Shown: positions 19,570 through 28,066, numbered from the stretch's first letter. The stretch is DNA of 64,000 bases from Rhodanobacter sp. AS-Z3 (GCF_029224025.1 NZ_CP119392.1:2441001-2505000), one strand, 5' to 3'. Numbers and translations are program-made. The notes: generated from the sequence alone by a model not told the origin.

Positions 19570-19602
19570 GCCTAACTTAGGCAACAGCAGGCTCGTTGCC
19601 TA
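19570..19602. promoter_or_regulatory. Overlapping palindromes upstream of the tns operon
   Basis: A perfect 13-base palindrome, GCCTAACTTAGGC (19570-19582), is followed by a third copy of the same arm. TAGGCAAC (19578-19585) and GTTGCCTA (19595-19602) form an 8-base-pair stem with a 9-base loop. There is no run of T behind it, so a terminator is unlikely. Its position, about 70-100 bases upstream of the first tns gene, suits an operator for the transposition operon. The binding protein is unknown. Confidence 0.4.
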
Positions 19603-19669
19603 GTAGCGTTTAGCGCCAAAAAAAAACATGCGGCGCAGCCGTTCGCCTCCGACTTGAAGGAGGCAGATC

Positions 19670-20362
19670 ATGGCAACCCAAGGCACAAGCCCGGCGCGTG
19701 CGCAGCGACGCAGGGCCGCGGGCAATCTATCTGACAACCGCGACGTTCGCTCCGGCATTTGGATCGTCCATGCTATGGACGGCGGACGGCGCATCCCTTT
19801 GTTGGGCGACCTCAGACATGAGCATTTCTATTTCACTGAGGGCGATCCTAGGATCGATTTTGCTGAGTATGAGCTGGATCCAACCATCACCACGCTCGAC
19901 GCCGTTTCGGATAAGCCTCTCAGATTCGATGGCGTGGTCGTTACGCTTGATGGCAGCCGTCATTGCCGGCGGGTCGCGGAACGGTCTCTTGATCACGCGA
20001 ACGGCCGCGACGCCCACCTAATTGAGCGTTATACAGTTGCGGCCAGACGCCTAGGCGGTACGTTTGAAGAAGTCACCGCGGTGCAACTGGATGCCGCAAG
20101 CGTGCGCGTCTCAAACTGGATTCGCGTGATGGGCGCCTATGTGCGTTGTCGCGGGCGTTCCCTCGGGGTGATCGAAGTGCTGGTCGCGGCACATGTGCCC
20201 GGCGCTAGCACCGTAACTTTGGGCGATCTGCTGAACCGGCTGAGCGATCAACCGCCAGCGTTCGTGCTCGCATCAGTCGCCAAGCTCTTGCGGCGTCGCG
20301 CATTGTGTAGCGACCTGGACGAGCGCGCTTGGAGCCGCCACACCCTGTTGTGGAGAGCCTAG
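19670..20362 (+). CDS. TnsA-like protein of a Tn7-like transposon, active site apparently degenerate
   Basis: The product is 230 residues, starting at ATG 19670 with an excellent ribosome site (AAGGAGG, seven bases away). The gene order TnsA-TnsB-TnsC-TniQ and the C-terminal pattern (NWIRVMGAYVRC, then VTLGDLLNRLSDQPP and LCSDLDERAW with a final T-L-L-W) fit the TnsA-like subunit. In Tn7, TnsA is a restriction-like nuclease that cuts the 5' ends. Here the region that should hold the D and E-x-K residues reads RFDGVVVTLDGSRHCRRVAE, with no recognisable E-V-K. Catalysis therefore looks lost or unusual. The call depends mainly on context and the C-terminal half. Confidence 0.55.
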   Translation: MATQGTSPARAQRRRAAGNLSDNRDVRSGIWIVHAMDGGRRIPLLGDLRHEHFYFTEGDPRIDFAEYELDPTITTLDAVSDKPLRFDGVVVTLDGSRHCRRVAERSLDHANGRDAHLIERYTVAARRLGGTFEEVTAVQLDAASVRVSNWIRVMGAYVRCRGRSLGVIEVLVAAHVPGASTVTLGDLLNRLSDQPPAFVLASVAKLLRRRALCSDLDERAWSRHTLLWRA

Positions 20363-20364
20363 CC

Positions 20365-22377
20365 ATGAGCGCGACAGTTACGCGACGCACGATTCCCACC
20401 GAGGTGGCTAACTGTGCGGATTGGGCCATGCCTGACCTGTCGGGATTGACCGAGAAGCAGCGCCTGCGGTTTGTTGAGATCCACGATGTGATCATTCCTT
20501 ATCTTGCCGGCAAGAACGTCCATCTGCCGATCAAAATGGCGCGCCTCTCGTACGTCGAGCTCGGGCGTCGGATCGGACGCTGCGTGAGTTTCGACAGTGA
20601 GGGACGGATGCTCGGTTGGTATGGTTTGCTGCCCGGCACCCATGTGACGGCGTACGAGCGGAAGACTGTCGCTAGCGGAAGGGTTGCCCTGGCTCAAGGG
20701 GGATACAGCGGTGCGCTGGGTGCCATCATGCGCACCCATCCCGATGTTGAGGTGCACCTCGCTCAGTATTTGCTGACAGCTCGGCGTGATCATGCGCTTC
20801 CCGAGTCCCGTGTCGCGATGAAGGATGCGCATCAGTATTTCTTGTCGCTGTGTAAGGAGCAGGGGGTCGTTGCCAACGACTGGCCTTTCTGCGTGGAACA
20901 TCAGGGCGTGCGTTCTCTTACCAAGTGGGTCAACGCTTTTTACGCGCGTCACTACGATGCAATCGTCGAACGTCAGTATGGCGGGGTGGCTAAGGTAAAG
21001 GCGGCGACGGGCACCGGCCTGTGCAGCCGCCTTCGGGCAAGGATGCCCTTAGACATTGTGGAGATGGACGAGCACGTGTTGGACTTTTTCGCCTGCCTCG
21101 CGATTCCAACTCCCAAGGGCGTTAGGCACGTGAAGATTCGCCGCCTCAGTATCATCCTTGTAGTCGATCGGTTCAGTGAGGCGATCTTGGCCTATACCGT
21201 GATCGTCCGGCGTAAGGTCAACGCGGCGGACATAGTGGCCACTGTCGCCAAAGCCTTGGGACGGTGGATACCACGGGTCATGAGCCTACCCGGATTCGAT
21301 ACCGTTCGGCGCGGCGGAATGCCCTCAGAGCTGATTGAAGCGTTGGCTTCCTGTGGATTCAACGTGCTACTAATGGATAACGACTCGGCCCACCTGGCCG
21401 AGGCCTCGCTGTCCCGGATTGGTGAGATGGCAGGATGTGCGATCAACTACGGCAAGGTGGCGCACTTCGAGCGTCGCCCGTTTGTGGAGTTGATAAACCA
21501 TCGTTTAGAAATTGCCTTTCAGCGATTGCCCTCCACCACGGGCTCAGGGCCGACTGATCCACGCCGGAAGGGCGCGGAGGACAAGGCGGTGACGTTCCAG
21601 ATCGAGCTGCAGGCCGTGCTGGATCTGATCGATGCGGTGATTTCGGACTACAACACCTCTTTACCCGCCGGCAATCTCGGCGCGACACCGCTGGAGATCC
21701 TGCAACACTACGTTGAGGACACCTCGATCGGCTTTCTTCCGCCGGTACTGCCGCCCCCACTTCCTGGCATGCCCCCATTGGGACTGATGATCGAAAACGT
21801 GCGAGTGGCGGGCAGCTTGTCCCGCGGCGAGAAGCCACACATCAACTTCGATCGCGCAAAGTACATGGCACCGTGGCTCTCAGAACGCATGGATTTACTA
21901 GGCGAGCTTGTCCAACTGCACATCAACGAGGACGATATTTCTAGCGTGTTTGTCGTTGCGCCGGATGGCCGTCCGTTGGGGCTTGTCGATGCCAAGGGCG
22001 TCTGGGCGGGGGCCTCGCATTCCCGCGAAATGCGCCGCCTTATCAATGCAGCGATCGACACCGGGCAGATGTGCCGCCGCGTCAATACATGCATCGTGAG
22101 CGACTGGCTCTCGAGGGTCAGCAGGACCGCGCTTGCCAGGGGTAAAAAAGGCGATCACGTCGCCGCGGCAGAGGCCGCCAATCAGCTGGCCGAGGCGGCC
22201 CGCCTAGGACACGCGCTTGTGTCGCGCGAGCCAGGGCCGACCGAGGACCCTCCGGCCGGACCGGTGACGTCGGCGACACCGGGCTGCGCACCTCCCATCG
22301 CTTCCGTGAAGACCGCATCCGATGCCGCCAAGGCATGCACCATCGTGCCCGTGGCCAGTTTCTTCGCCATCAATTGA
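20365..22377 (+). CDS. Tn7-like DDE transposase (TnsB/TniA-type)
   Basis: The product is 670 residues. ATG 20365 lies three bases after the tnsA-like stop. A retroviral-integrase-type core is visible: Asp235 in DIVEMDEHVLDFF, Asp338 or Asp340 in LLMDNDSAH, and Glu375 in RRPFVELINHRLE, giving DD-35-E spacing. Mu-type C-terminal beta-barrel features follow at about 500-560 (VFVVAPDGRPLGLVDAKG). TnsB relatives bind the end repeats and perform strand transfer. The last 60 residues are Ala/Pro-rich and may contact the ATPase, as in Tn7; that is an inference. Confidence 0.85.
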   Translation: MSATVTRRTIPTEVANCADWAMPDLSGLTEKQRLRFVEIHDVIIPYLAGKNVHLPIKMARLSYVELGRRIGRCVSFDSEGRMLGWYGLLPGTHVTAYERKTVASGRVALAQGGYSGALGAIMRTHPDVEVHLAQYLLTARRDHALPESRVAMKDAHQYFLSLCKEQGVVANDWPFCVEHQGVRSLTKWVNAFYARHYDAIVERQYGGVAKVKAATGTGLCSRLRARMPLDIVEMDEHVLDFFACLAIPTPKGVRHVKIRRLSIILVVDRFSEAILAYTVIVRRKVNAADIVATVAKALGRWIPRVMSLPGFDTVRRGGMPSELIEALASCGFNVLLMDNDSAHLAEASLSRIGEMAGCAINYGKVAHFERRPFVELINHRLEIAFQRLPSTTGSGPTDPRRKGAEDKAVTFQIELQAVLDLIDAVISDYNTSLPAGNLGATPLEILQHYVEDTSIGFLPPVLPPPLPGMPPLGLMIENVRVAGSLSRGEKPHINFDRAKYMAPWLSERMDLLGELVQLHINEDDISSVFVVAPDGRPLGLVDAKGVWAGASHSREMRRLINAAIDTGQMCRRVNTCIVSDWLSRVSRTALARGKKGDHVAAAEAANQLAEAARLGHALVSREPGPTEDPPAGPVTSATPGCAPPIASVKTASDAAKACTIVPVASFFAIN

Positions 22378-22387
22378 TGACTATGCC

Positions 22388-23416
22388 ATGACTACAAGAG
22401 TCGAGGTTCCTACCAGCGAGACCCTGCGTCTTCGCGACGAGTGTTGGGACGATCATCCCATAATCGTGACCAATGCAGTGTTGCCTACGGCCCCGATTGG
22501 ATGGGTGCTCGGTCACGTGCTCAAGTGGGGTAGGCGTCAACAGGCGGGGGGCGCTTTCTGGGCCGAACCGCGCACAGGCAAGAGCTCCTGCATCCGAGCC
22601 ATCGTTCGCGTAATCGCCATGAAGTTTCCCGGCGCGGGTGTCTTGGTCTATGAAGCAAAGAAAGACATTGTTTGCGCCGAAGGTTCGCTGATTGAGGACA
22701 TGCTTCTCGCGATGGAGTTTGAAGGAAAGAGGCCGCGCCGCTTGCCTGACATGCGTGATCAGTTGTGCCGAGCGTTCTTTGCATTGAGTGCGAAGCGACG
22801 GCACTTATTCTTGATTTTTGATGAAGCGCAGTGCCTGCACGCGATCCAACTGGAATGGATCAAGTGCTACATCAATTTCTTGGTCAAACGAGGCTATCGG
22901 GTGACCGTCGTGATGTTTGGGCAGCACGAGCTCATCGGCATGCGAAACCGGATCATGATGCGGGGACGGTCTGACCTCAATTTCCGCTTCATGGAGCACT
23001 TCTTACAGTTTGAAGCGATTCTTTGTGGGAACGACATACTCGCCCTGTTGATTGCATGCGATCAGGAGTCGGAGTACCCCAGCGGCAGCGGCGTGAGCTA
23101 TACCCAATTCCTCTGGCCACGCTCGTTCGAGGCGGGATTTCGGCTGTCCGATCAACTGCTCGCGATTTGCATCGGCTTTGGCATGGCGATTGAGGGCAAG
23201 CTGACCCACGAAGGGATCGCCATGGAATACGTCGCACGCACTCTAGCCGAACTGGCTGAGCTGACCCGCGACCGCGACAGCACGGGATTCCTGCCCAGCA
23301 AGGAAGACTGGAAGATGGCGGTGACGCTGAGCGGCTACTTTGACCGTCCGCCGATCCAGAGCCTTCGTGATAATGACGACAATGACGATACGGGATTGCG
23401 CCGCGATGCGCTTTGA
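22388..23416 (+). CDS. Tn7-like AAA+ regulator (TnsC/TniB-type)
   Basis: The product is 342 residues. I chose ATG 22388 (MTTRVEVPTSETLRL), ten bases after the TnsB stop; an earlier in-frame ATG would overlap the TnsB gene. Walker A is AEPRTGKSS near residues 59-67 and Walker B is LFLIFDEAQ near 140-147, with Asp145 and Glu146. Proteins of this type polymerise on target DNA and pass it to TnsB. The gene sits between the transposase and TniQ genes, the normal order. Confidence 0.85.
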   Translation: MTTRVEVPTSETLRLRDECWDDHPIIVTNAVLPTAPIGWVLGHVLKWGRRQQAGGAFWAEPRTGKSSCIRAIVRVIAMKFPGAGVLVYEAKKDIVCAEGSLIEDMLLAMEFEGKRPRRLPDMRDQLCRAFFALSAKRRHLFLIFDEAQCLHAIQLEWIKCYINFLVKRGYRVTVVMFGQHELIGMRNRIMMRGRSDLNFRFMEHFLQFEAILCGNDILALLIACDQESEYPSGSGVSYTQFLWPRSFEAGFRLSDQLLAICIGFGMAIEGKLTHEGIAMEYVARTLAELAELTRDRDSTGFLPSKEDWKMAVTLSGYFDRPPIQSLRDNDDNDDTGLRRDAL

Positions 23417-23427
23417 AGGGGCCGGCG

Positions 23428-24810
23428 ATGCTCAGCTGGAACAGTTGCTTCGATGATCCGTGGGAATCAGCGTGGGGCGCGTGTCACCGGCTCGCCTGGC
23501 TGAATGCCTGCAACGTCCGCGAGGTTCTAGAAGCAATGGTCGGCCGGCGCGTCCCGGTGGCCGACGTCAGAGCGGCCCTATTTAGCACCGAGGGGCGATG
23601 GTGGACGGAGACCTCCTTGGTCAGCAGCGCCGAGACTCAAGCGGCTTTCGCCACGCTAAGTGCACGCTTTGGACACGATGGCCCCGTCAGCCAGTGGCAG
23701 CGGTCGGTCGCACCACTGCTCGCGCGCGTGCCTCGATATTGCCCGCGCTGTTTGAGGACGGGCTTTCACTCGGTCGTTCATCAGATTGCCGGGCTTGACG
23801 GGTGCCCTTGGCATGGCGTGCCGCTGCGATCAGCGTGCGATGCGTGCCATCTCCCCTTCGCCGATTTAGATTGTGTTGCCGTCGGTGGGTTCGCCTGTCA
23901 CCGTTGTAGTGCTTGTGTAGTGCCCGAGTCCTGGCCACTGCATGCCTCGGCCGCGACTCGGCGTCGTCGCCTGTTGATCGAGGGTCAACTCACCCAGTGG
24001 GCGCGCGCGGCGATCACCAACTTTCCGTTGGACTGGGACTGGACTTGGGAGGTGAATCCCGTCGGCGTGCGCGATGGCCGGAGACTGGTGCCACGATCCT
24101 GGTCAGCTGTGTTGCTTCCGATCCTCGCCAGCCATACGAAATTCCCGCTGGACGCACGGTTGCTCTGTCCAGCGCCAACGCAGCTTCAACGGATTGATCC
24201 CCGCAGATTTGGCCCCGTTCAGCCGGGCCTGAGCACGGTCGAGGTCGAACAGACAGTTGGGGAGGTGGAGCAGGAGGTTAGGCAGTACTTAGGCCCGCAT
24301 CTGCAATGCTATGAAGACGCGAGGTTCATGCTGAGCTCGATCCATTTTTTCGACGACACTATTCCCTGGCTGGACGAATTCTGTGTGCAGGCGTGGGCGT
24401 ACCGCATCTGGCGCGCGCGTTGCCTGCATTTAGTGAACGATTGCAAGTACTTTTTAAAACCGTATGTCGGCTTGGCAACGCAATTGGCGCGGGATTCCCT
24501 TCGCCAGGACTTGCTCAGCTCCTTTCATTACGGGCTGCAGATTCAGGTGATGTCGCGGTCGATGGTCGCACGTGGCACGAAGCCATCACACGAGGGATTG
24601 GTGTCGTTTTCAGACACGTGGACGTGGCTCACGCACTCACCCGCTCGACGGGGGTTCGTCTACGGGCCGGCCGATATGGCAGACCTCAAGGACTGTGACC
24701 ATGGGCGCGTTGCGGGAAGTTGGGAGTCTCCTATGAAGAAACTACGGGAGAAGCAGCGGGAAGAAGCGATGAGTGACGTCGCGGTCACCAGTCCGTTCGG
24801 CAGCGCGTGA
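23428..24810 (+). CDS. TniQ/TnsD-family target-selection protein
   Basis: The product is 460 residues. ATG 23428 follows GAAGGGG and is preferred over a TTG five codons earlier. The TniQ zinc-binding region is clear: YCPRCLRTGFHS and CPWHGVPLRSACDACHLPF, then FACHRCSACV, at about residues 102-170. TniQ/TnsD proteins recognise the attachment site or bridge to other targeting factors. The length is between a small TniQ and a full TnsD, so a sequence-specific TnsD-like role is possible. No tnsE-like or CRISPR genes are nearby, so targeting probably depends on this protein. Confidence 0.8.
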   Translation: MLSWNSCFDDPWESAWGACHRLAWLNACNVREVLEAMVGRRVPVADVRAALFSTEGRWWTETSLVSSAETQAAFATLSARFGHDGPVSQWQRSVAPLLARVPRYCPRCLRTGFHSVVHQIAGLDGCPWHGVPLRSACDACHLPFADLDCVAVGGFACHRCSACVVPESWPLHASAATRRRRLLIEGQLTQWARAAITNFPLDWDWTWEVNPVGVRDGRRLVPRSWSAVLLPILASHTKFPLDARLLCPAPTQLQRIDPRRFGPVQPGLSTVEVEQTVGEVEQEVRQYLGPHLQCYEDARFMLSSIHFFDDTIPWLDEFCVQAWAYRIWRARCLHLVNDCKYFLKPYVGLATQLARDSLRQDLLSSFHYGLQIQVMSRSMVARGTKPSHEGLVSFSDTWTWLTHSPARRGFVYGPADMADLKDCDHGRVAGSWESPMKKLREKQREEAMSDVAVTSPFGSA

Positions 24811-25045
24811 ATTTGCTGATGACTATTAGCCTTGTGTGCTCATTTATCATGCCGACGAGAGGGAGGAAAACGGTGCCCCCGGCCTGCGAGAAGGGTAGGT
24901 AGGCCAGCTCATCGACGACGAACAGATCGGCGTTCAGCGTCCATTAGCCTTGTCGCCAGTTTGATCCTGTTATCCAGCGGCCCTCTCCGCTCTAGCGTGT
25001 TGACCAGCAGTCCATCTGCGAATGTGTACCACGTACGCGTAGATT
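24811..25045 (-). pseudogene. istB remnant of an IS21-family element
   Basis: Reading the minus strand from about 25045, the frame gives TWYTFADGLLVNTLE, GPLDNRIKLATRLM, and then, after a frame change near 24935, ADLFVVDELAYLPFSQAGGT and MINEHTRLIVISKFT. This follows IstB helper ATPases from the segment before Walker B through the conserved D-E-L-(G/A)-Y-L-P-F-S-Q-A-G-G block. Walker A and the N-terminus are missing, and no istA is present. An 11-base direct repeat, ATTAGCCTTGT, occurs at 24825 and 24943 within the remnant. It abuts the end of the TniQ gene. The small open frame on the opposite strand is not considered a gene. Confidence 0.7.
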
Positions 25046-25177
25046 TTCGATGCGTCCGGAACGACACTGAGGTCGCAGTCTTCAAACGGGCGTTGAATGA
25101 ATTTTGGTAGGAGAGACCAATAAGGACTTTCCGCGCACTCTGTCTAAAAATCATTGCTCAAGAGGTGCGTGAAAACG

Positions 25178-25459
25178 TCACTTACGCGCGGCTAGCTTAC
25201 TGCGCGTTTTGCGGCGTACAGGGCGTAGTCGTAGGAACTCATCGAGAACGGTAACGGGATTTAAGCTAAGGGCCTCACAGATCTCCACGAACTCAACGAT
25301 ATCAAGTCGTCGTTCGCCACGTTCTACTTTGGATATGAACGTTTGCGTGTTGCTGACGCGTTCCGCAAGCTCAATTTGAGTGACAGCTGCACGTTCCCGC
25401 AGGTTGCGCAAGATGGTCAGTATTGCCTGATAGTCAGGATGATGAGTGGATTGCGCCAT
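25178..25459 (-). CDS. XRE-family helix-turn-helix regulator
   Basis: The product is 93 residues, starting at ATG 25459. A Cro/CI-type HTH fills residues 13-70 (LRERAAVTQIELAERVSNTQ, FISKVERGERRLDIVEFVEI), with a basic C-terminal tail. It is transcribed away from the gene starting at 25538, leaving a shared 78-base promoter region. Such an arrangement usually means autoregulation and control of the divergent genes; no clear operator palindrome was found. It could also serve the neighbouring transposition genes. Confidence 0.85.
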   Translation of the reverse strand: MAQSTHHPDYQAILTILRNLRERAAVTQIELAERVSNTQTFISKVERGERRLDIVEFVEICEALSLNPVTVLDEFLRLRPVRRKTRSKLAARK

Positions 25460-25537
25460 GTGCTTGCCGTCGGTCGGCTTCGCACGCTAGAGTCGAATTC
25501 GGAATAGTCCAAAATCGGCTTGTAATGGAGTTCTTAG

Positions 25538-26389
25538 GTGCTCGTAGCGGCCATGGCGTTAGAACAATCGCGCATTGAGGCGACCCCGCCTGCCGATGTG
25601 AGCGAACTTGGCATTTTTGGAGGATTGGCATTACTGGCAGTTCTCGATGCCGGCGCAGACCCCGGTTTCCGGCATCTGAGAGCGCATCCTGGTTTCGGTG
25701 CACGTTTGGCGCCGCATCGCGCGCTGAGACACTTGATCCTCTCCACCTTGCTGAAAGCTGGCGTTCTGGCTCCCATTGCTTCCAGGGAACGCCTAGATGA
25801 CGCAATCAGAGATGCACCTTGGGCAGAGGATGCTAGTCTTGAAGATGCTGACTGGCTGGTTGTATGGGACGAGCGCGGGCGAGGCACACTTCCAGATCAA
25901 TTGCATGTCTATTTAAATACGTTCGAGTCGACGTCCCGGACCTGCGAGGTGATCTTGCAGACGTGGCAGACACTTGGTACGGCAGAATGCTTGGCGTTCG
26001 GTGAGTACGCACTGGCTGCGCACAATCTCAATCCGGCTTTAGCGCGACCATCTGCGGCGGCCCTGAGCACGATTTTGTCGCAGCACTCCATCGGCCAGGG
26101 TTGCGCGTTGATGTGGTCAGCAGCCAAACATGTGGCGTCGTGGTTCATGCGTAACGGCGTCAAGGCGACTGGAGCCGCAGAACGCGAATTTATCAATTCG
26201 ATATGCGGAAACTCCGACCGCGCACGCTACGGTGAGCGATCGATAGCACAGTTCAGTCGTCACTCGTCGGTGCCCATCAGCACGTTTGCTCGAACGTTCA
26301 TGAGGGCAAGCATGCTTGAGGACGATTTTTGGACCTCGCCTCTATCCGAAGAGGCGCTCATTGAGGCGAGACTACCTAAGAGGGGTTGA
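25538..26389 (+). CDS. Hypothetical protein, divergent from the XRE gene
   Basis: The product is 283 residues. The GTG start at 25538 has ATGGAG seven bases upstream; ATG 25553 is an alternative. I recognise no family. The N-terminal half is Ala/Leu/Asp-rich and probably helical, with WLVVWDERGRG near residue 107. The C-terminal half contains FINSICGNSDRARYGERS and a Ser/Arg-rich stretch. It has no signal peptide or membrane segment, so it is probably cytoplasmic. The stop is seven bases before the SseB-like gene, so the two are likely cotranscribed. Confidence 0.6.
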   Translation: MLVAAMALEQSRIEATPPADVSELGIFGGLALLAVLDAGADPGFRHLRAHPGFGARLAPHRALRHLILSTLLKAGVLAPIASRERLDDAIRDAPWAEDASLEDADWLVVWDERGRGTLPDQLHVYLNTFESTSRTCEVILQTWQTLGTAECLAFGEYALAAHNLNPALARPSAAALSTILSQHSIGQGCALMWSAAKHVASWFMRNGVKATGAAEREFINSICGNSDRARYGERSIAQFSRHSSVPISTFARTFMRASMLEDDFWTSPLSEEALIEARLPKRG

Positions 26390-26396
26390 TTGAAAC

Positions 26397-27140
26397 GTGC
26401 CGAAAAAGAAAGCCCGAAAGCTCAACGAGCTTCTTGAAGCCGCAAGGCAGGACGCCACTCCATCCGTCGCAGCCCGCAGGCAAGAGGCTTTCTTTATGGC
26501 ATTGCTTGACGCCACCGTCTATTCGCATGTCCCCCGTGAGCCGGCGCCTGCCGGGCGTATGCGGTTCCACCAATTTGTCCGGCCGGATAACGGCCAGACA
26601 GTGATGCCATTTTTCACCGACCGTGAGCAGGCTGAATTCGCGTCGACGGGAAACGTGGGAATCATGGCGATGGGCGCGCGACGTTTCTTCGAGTTGACGC
26701 GCGGCGCCACGTTGATGCTGAACCCTAACCTTGACAAAATCACGCTCTACCCGCCCGAAATCAAAGCTCTGCTGAACGGCCAACCCCCGCCATTCTTTAC
26801 ACGTGAGGAACTGCAGGCTCACGAGGAGGTGGGCGTGTGCCTGCCAACGGTGCCGACGGACAGCATGGTGCTTGGTCTGAGCGGTTTGTTTGCACGCGAG
26901 CCGTCGGTTCGTGCGGCGTATCTGACGGAGATCCATCGAGGAGTCGATGACTCAGGCGTTTTCCTCTTGCTGACCTTGGTGGTGACGTGCGGCAATGAGG
27001 AGCGCATGGTGCAGCTCACCACGCTGGAATTGCACTCGATCTCGCCGCCATTGACCCTTCCGGTCACCATGTCCTGCCAGGCACCTGACGAACCACTTCC
27101 AGCGCTATGCCACCATGGCATTCAGTTTTACGGAACCTAA
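26397..27140 (+). CDS. SseB-family protein
   Basis: The product is 247 residues, starting at GTG 26397 with AGAGGGG about 11 bases upstream. The N-terminal pattern (LNELLEAARQD, FFMALLDATVY, MPFFTDREQAEFA, TLMLNPNLDK, PPEIKALLNG) follows the SseB N-terminal domain known from the enhanced serine sensitivity protein. The C-terminal half could be an SseB C-terminal domain. Function in this family is poorly known, and SseB-like domains turn up in secretion and immunity contexts. Here it forms a short operon with the preceding unknown gene under possible XRE control. Confidence 0.65.
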   Translation: MPKKKARKLNELLEAARQDATPSVAARRQEAFFMALLDATVYSHVPREPAPAGRMRFHQFVRPDNGQTVMPFFTDREQAEFASTGNVGIMAMGARRFFELTRGATLMLNPNLDKITLYPPEIKALLNGQPPPFFTREELQAHEEVGVCLPTVPTDSMVLGLSGLFAREPSVRAAYLTEIHRGVDDSGVFLLLTLVVTCGNEERMVQLTTLELHSISPPLTLPVTMSCQAPDEPLPALCHHGIQFYGT

Positions 27141-27230
27141 CGCACGGCCCGCCGCTGCGGGCGTGACATACAGTGGAGCAGAGCCACCGCAGGGGAATAT
27201 TGTCTGGCCACTGACAGCGATCGGATTAGT

Positions 27231-27270
27231 GATTAGGGAGCGTTATCGAGGGTAGGGGAAAGCAGCTCTG
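27231..27270 (+). repeat. Structured junction repeat, copy A
   Basis: The sequence is GATTAG, then GGAGC, then GTTATCGAGGGTAG, followed by GGGAAAGCAGCTCTGATTTT. The GATTAG(5)GTTATCG(A/C)GGGTAG core recurs at 46273 and 57365. In this copy the downstream arm forms at best a weak AGC/GCT stem. It lies 90 bases after the SseB-like gene and within about 15 bases of where the recombinase pseudogene loses homology. Confidence 0.6.
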
Positions 27271-27284
27271 ATTTTGGATTGAGG

Positions 27285-27522
27285 AAGGGTCGGGGCACCC
27301 GCGCTCCGGATGCCAGTCCGAAAGTGCTGCCAGACGTTGCCGCAATGTGTTGCCCGACAGCGACGCTGCGTGGGCAGACGAATATTGGACCACAATGTCT
27401 GCCGTGGCTGGCGGGAGACCACGGCGGATCATTTCAAAGTGCGGCAAGGCCGAGGCATAGCGGCGTTACGTGTCTTAGCGCTCGGCGGCTTGCAGATAGC
27501 GTTCGATGGCATAGGACGGCAT
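27285..27522 (-). pseudogene. Tyrosine recombinase (integrase) N-terminal remnant
   Basis: On the minus strand from ATG 27522, one frame reads MPSYAIERYLQAAER, stop, DT, stop, RRYASALPHFEMIRRGLPPA, then SLSGNTLRQRLAALSDWHPE and GCPDP. This is the core-binding (SAM-like) domain of a phage-type integrase. Intact relatives run through E-R-x-x-T-R-R-x-Y without a break, so the two in-frame TAA codons mark decay. Homology ends just after GCPDP, next to junction repeat A, so the catalytic domain (R, H-x-x-R, Y) is gone. It may be the relic of an integrase that once moved a neighbouring module. Confidence 0.65.
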
Positions 27523-28066
27523 GAACGTAGTGGAAAATAGCTCATGCAGAAACACAATGCCTGAGGCAACCGTTATTCCGTGCTGGACCTCGTAGCAGGT
27601 ACGGCCTTCGAGCTGCCAAACCCATCCCGAACGGTCGTCGTTGACTGCCGGGTTGACGCGTAAGAAATTGCACGTTGACACGCTGTTCGCCGCGGTTCTA
27701 AATCTTGGCCAGCCAGCCTGAGCGCAATGCCGGGCTGCAATGGACGTGGTTGAAACTTGCGAGGGAACGATGATGACGGGATGCATCACAAGGCGAGCAA
27801 CAAGGAGGCCACAGCCGATCATTCTTGACGCGCGAAGCCCTTCCAGTCAGACGCATCTGCATTGTTGTGCTTCCACGGCCTGGCATGGTCACGATCGGGG
27901 TAGTGCCCAAACAGACGGGACTGGACAGCTAGGCAACTTGCTTGCCTGCTTCCGAAGTTGAAGATCTCACCAGAAAGCGACGCCGCATCATTTTCAACGG
28001 CGTAACGGTGCCATCGCAAGCGGGAAGCACGCCTGCACGTCAGGCGGGTCAGGGGAGGAGGAAGCA
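27523..28066. other. Gene-poor stretch before the adhesin locus
   Basis: About 540 bases have no gene I can support. On the minus strand a frame upstream of the recombinase remnant (down from 27822) reads protein-like (SGWVWQLEGRTCYEVQHG, then IVFLHELFS) and shares its frame. It may be decayed coding sequence, but I cannot assign it. The region should contain the promoter for the glycosyltransferase at 28067; no convincing -35/-10 pair was found. Confidence 0.4.

Noticed and set aside
24832..25110. 92-codon plus-strand frame after tniQ
   Set aside because: The opposite strand reads as an istB remnant across the same bases; the plus-strand frame is Arg/Ser-rich with no ribosome site.
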